Below, piece by piece: positions 6,294 to 7,742 of a stretch of 7,742 nt of DNA (its first letter is position 1; every line of letters begins with the position of its first letter). Source of the stretch: Spirochaetaceae bacterium. GTDB taxonomy: Bacteria; Spirochaetota; Spirochaetia; Treponematales; Breznakiellaceae. The stretch lies in contig JAIRSS010000052.1 in the NCBI GenBank assembly GCA_031255315.1, positions 1 through 7,742 on the forward strand, given 5' to 3'. The notes under the pieces were generated by a model. It was not told the origin of the DNA. It searched no databases and was given only the letters and a program-made list of their open reading frames with translations. A program made the position numbers and the translations under genes.

Positions 6294-7241
6294 ATGAATT
6301 TAAGAAAGCAGATCCTTTCCGCCGGCTGGTATCCTCATTCCGCTGAAAAGGCGCGGCGGTTTTTGGAACAATGTTCTCTGGAACAACGTTCCCCTGAACA
6401 AAATCCTAAAGGCGCGGTTGCCGTTATTGCCCCTCACGCGGGATGGCATTATTCGGGCTGTATTGCATCCAGGGCGTTTCAAGTTCTGAAAACCGGCGTT
6501 GATACGGTGATCGTCATAGGCGGGCATCTTTCCGCCGGGACGCCGCCTCTTTTTGCCGAAGAAGACGGCGTTGTTACCCCTTTGGGGAGTCTTGAAATAG
6601 ACCAGGAATTCAGAGATAGAATCTGGAAAGAGTTAGGCGGCAAGCCGGATCGGTATTTCGACAACACCGTAGAGGTCTTACTGCCTATGGTAAAGTTCTA
6701 TTTCCCCCGTTCCCGTCTGATTTGGATGCGTCTTGGGGCGGAAATTCAATCGTATGCGGTAGGAAAGATCATCACGGGAATCGGCGCTTCCCTGGAGCGG
6801 CGGTTCCTCCTCATCGGTTCCTCGGATTTAACGCATTACGGGCTCAACTACGATTATGCCCCCCAGGGTACGGGGCGGAAAGCCCTTGAATGGATGAAAA
6901 CCGTAAACGACGCCGCCTTCATACAGGCGGTGATGTCCGGTGATGAAATCGAGACCCTCCGCCGGGCCGAGGTAGACCGGTCCTCTTGTTCCGCAGGGGC
7001 GGTCCTCGCCTGTATGGGGTACGCTCATTCTTTGGCCGCTTCCGAGGCGGAGCTTCTCTCCTATGGGACCAGCGTCGATAGCGGGGAAACCTCCTTTGAA
7101 GGCGCCGCCCGGTTCCGCGCCGCATTGGGCGGCGGTTCCTCCGGGGAAGACGTTTCTTCCGGGGCGGACGATATTCCCGACTCCTTTGTAGGCTACGCGG
7201 CTATGGCCTGGTATCCCGGCGGGGAGGGCGGTTCGTTTTGA
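6294..7241 (+). CDS. MEMO1-family protein (AmmeMemoRadiSam system protein B)
   Basis: This 315-residue protein belongs to the MEMO1 family, related in fold to class III extradiol dioxygenases. The landmarks are in order: a short N-terminal AGWYP (10-14), APHAGWHYSG (46-55), VIGGHLSAG (74-82), TVEVLLP (125-131), GSSDLTHYG (175-183) and SSCSAGAV (230-237). By comparison with human MEMO1, H48, H78 and C232 would be the iron ligands, so the site seems intact. In many bacteria the gene sits with an AMMECR1 gene and a radical SAM gene, but neither is in this window. Two local expansions stand out: five-residue repeats LEQCS-LEQRS-PEQNP (24-38) and a Gly/Ser/Asp-rich insert (about 278-298) before the final WYP. 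The start has GAGGA six bases upstream. The exact substrate is unknown. Confidence 0.88.
   Translation: MNLRKQILSAGWYPHSAEKARRFLEQCSLEQRSPEQNPKGAVAVIAPHAGWHYSGCIASRAFQVLKTGVDTVIVIGGHLSAGTPPLFAEEDGVVTPLGSLEIDQEFRDRIWKELGGKPDRYFDNTVEVLLPMVKFYFPRSRLIWMRLGAEIQSYAVGKIITGIGASLERRFLLIGSSDLTHYGLNYDYAPQGTGRKALEWMKTVNDAAFIQAVMSGDEIETLRRAEVDRSSCSAGAVLACMGYAHSLAASEAELLSYGTSVDSGETSFEGAARFRAALGGGSSGEDVSSGADDIPDSFVGYAAMAWYPGGEGGSF
6363..6407 (+). repeat. 15-bp in-frame tandem repeat, about three copies
   Basis: Three 15-base units (6363-6377, 6378-6392, 6393-6407) encode LEQCS, LEQRS and PEQNP, the last more diverged. The units also contain small palindromes such as GGAAC-aac-GTTCC. Because the unit is a multiple of three, copy changes would keep the MEMO-family reading frame. 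Confidence 0.6.
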
Positions 7242-7290
7242 CCGGCGCTTTTTGCGCCGGGTATCACCGGCTGACAGCACACAGGCTGTC
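7242..7290 (+). repeat. Two GC-rich hairpins after the MEMO-family gene
   Basis: Starting right after the stop codon, CCGGCGC pairs perfectly with GCGCCGG (7242-7248/7254-7260) around a TTTTT loop. Twelve bases later GACAGC pairs with GCTGTC (7273-7278/7285-7290) around six bases. Neither is followed by a T-run, so a classical intrinsic terminator is not supported. The first hairpin may still stabilise the transcript end or help termination. Confidence 0.45.
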
Positions 7291-7328
7291 CATGCCCTCC
7301 ATTGCCTGTAGCGCGTTCCGTTCATCTT

Positions 7329-7337
7329 TGGTATAGT
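7329..7337 (+). promoter_or_regulatory. Possible extended -10 promoter of the downstream ORF
   Basis: TGG followed by TATAGT fits an extended -10 element (TGn then a -10 hexamer). No -35 box is recognisable about 17 bases upstream, which extended -10 promoters can tolerate. A start near 7344 would give a leader of about 85 bases before the ATG at 7431. Confidence 0.3.
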
Positions 7338-7430
7338 GGGTACACGATAGCGGCGGACGCTGGTCCGATACCTCGGGGACTATATCAAGCCCTTTGCCCC
7401 ATCCCACGCCACCCTCTAAGGAGCCCCGTC

Positions 7431-7649
7431 ATGGAACAAAACCGGGAAACACTGCACCTGTTTGACCTCATGTTCAAGGCCATCCTCACCGATGCAATCC
7501 ATCCCGCCATCGTCCATTTCATTAACGGCTTGTTTGGCGCCTGCTATCCACAGGACAGTCCCGTGGCCTTCGCCCCCACCGAAAGCGTTACCCAGCAGTC
7601 CGCCTATCTTAGCGGTATCCGTTCCGACACTGCTGTCCGGTTTAAATAG
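7431..7649 (+). CDS. N-terminal fragment of a PD-(D/E)XK / Rpn-type protein, probably truncated
   Basis: The 72-residue ORF starts at an ATG with a good ribosome binding site AAGGAG (7418-7423) seven bases upstream. An upstream in-frame extension to about 7302 is open but lacks such a site. The sequence HLFDLMFKAIL (9-19), then FINGLFG (30-36), YPQDSPVAF (39-47), TESV (50-53) and a final IRSD (63-66) resembles the N-terminus of the Rpn/PD-(D/E)XK nuclease family transposase-like proteins, which are usually 250-350 residues long and, as I recall, abundant in treponemes. The reading frame stops (TAG) soon after SD, before the glutamate-containing catalytic stretch, and composition turns AT-rich at that point. 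It is therefore probably a pseudogene remnant, although a short expressed protein cannot be excluded. The family assignment is from memory of the pattern and is moderate. Confidence 0.55.
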   Translation: MEQNRETLHLFDLMFKAILTDAIHPAIVHFINGLFGACYPQDSPVAFAPTESVTQQSAYLSGIRSDTAVRFK

Positions 7650-7661
7650 GGGAGAAACGAA

Positions 7662-7738
7662 ATGGCTTGTATTTCGATCTTTTAGATGGTATAAAGGAAT
7701 TGACATAAATCTATATACCAGAAGGAAATACAAGCTAT
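7662..7738. repeat. Nested inverted repeats, MITE-like or regulatory
   Basis: Outer arms ATGGCTTGTATTTC (7662-7675) and GAAATACAAGCTAT (7725-7738) pair over 13 Watson-Crick positions plus one G-T. Inner arms TGGTATA (7687-7693) and TATACCA (7714-7720) pair perfectly. The 77-base segment is clearly AT-rich against GC-rich surroundings. It carries TTGACA (7700-7705) and TATATA (7712-7717), though not at promoter spacing. It could be a small non-autonomous insertion with terminal inverted repeats, or an operator region of a gene starting at 7737. Confidence 0.5.
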
Positions 7739-7742
7739 GACG
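7737..7742 (+). CDS. Possible start of a further gene, cut by the window edge
   Basis: The window ends with ATGACG, preceded by an AAGGA ribosome-binding-like stretch (7722-7726) ten bases upstream. Only two codons are visible, so its reality and product cannot be judged. Confidence 0.2.

Noticed and set aside
6828..7325. 165-codon minus-strand frame opposite the MEMO-family gene
   Set aside because: It overlaps a well-supported gene almost entirely, has no domain features, and reads through the GC-rich hairpins downstream.
7302..7430. Upstream in-frame extension of the small ORF at 7431
   Set aside because: The extra codons show no similarity to the family N-terminus, cover the likely promoter, and lack a ribosome binding site. 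The ATG at 7431 has AAGGAG at ideal distance.
7462..7740. A 92-codon plus-strand frame overlapping the truncated ORF
   Set aside because: The first two thirds are a Ser/Pro-rich shadow of the real frame. Only the last 30 codons fall in the AT-rich tail, where any frame may be open by chance.
1..7742. CRISPR array, complete transposase, restriction or other defence system
   Set aside because: No regularly spaced repeats and no intact transposase, methylase or nuclease gene were seen; only the truncated Rpn-like fragment and edge repeats hint at mobile DNA.

Overview
The window looks like chromosomal DNA of a spirochaete, most likely a Treponema of the insect-gut or rumen type. The reasons are the type of ABC operon, a membrane protein with a decayed GGDEF-like domain, and a fragment resembling the N-terminus of a nuclease/transposase-like family that I recall as abundant in such treponemes. 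This is inference from gene content; no rRNA or other marker gene is present. Most genes are GC-rich. The first ~510 bases and the last ~90 are visibly different.

Layout. Bases 1-511 hold no convincing gene but are unusually rich in nested hairpins (about 105-390), so they may encode a structured RNA or be the remains of a mobile element. Bases 512-4879 are a tight four-gene, plus-strand operon with overlapping or nearly touching genes: a GldA-type ABC ATPase, a GldF-type six-helix permease, a GldG-type membrane-anchored auxiliary protein and a DUF4340 protein. Together these look like one membrane complex: ATPase and permease form the ABC core, and the two single-pass or double-pass proteins probably face the periplasm. 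Its substrate is not known.

A minus-strand gene (4891-6237) converges on the operon with only 11 bases between stop codons. It encodes a two-helix membrane protein with an extracytoplasmic sensor-sized loop, an acidic linker and a C-terminal domain that reads like a GGDEF domain without its active site. It is divergent, across a 56-base gap, from a MEMO1-family gene (6294-7241) that retains the probable iron-binding His/His/Cys residues. The two start regions share an AT-rich core in which opposite-strand -10-like hexamers overlap.

Downstream of the MEMO gene are two GC-rich hairpins. Then comes a 72-codon ORF (7431-7649) that looks like the N-terminal piece of a PD-(D/E)XK/Rpn-type protein, truncated before the catalytic motifs. 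The window ends in an AT-rich segment with two nested inverted repeats (7662-7738) directly before a possible new start codon, which suggests an insertion or module boundary. I did not find a CRISPR array, tRNA, rRNA or complete transposase.
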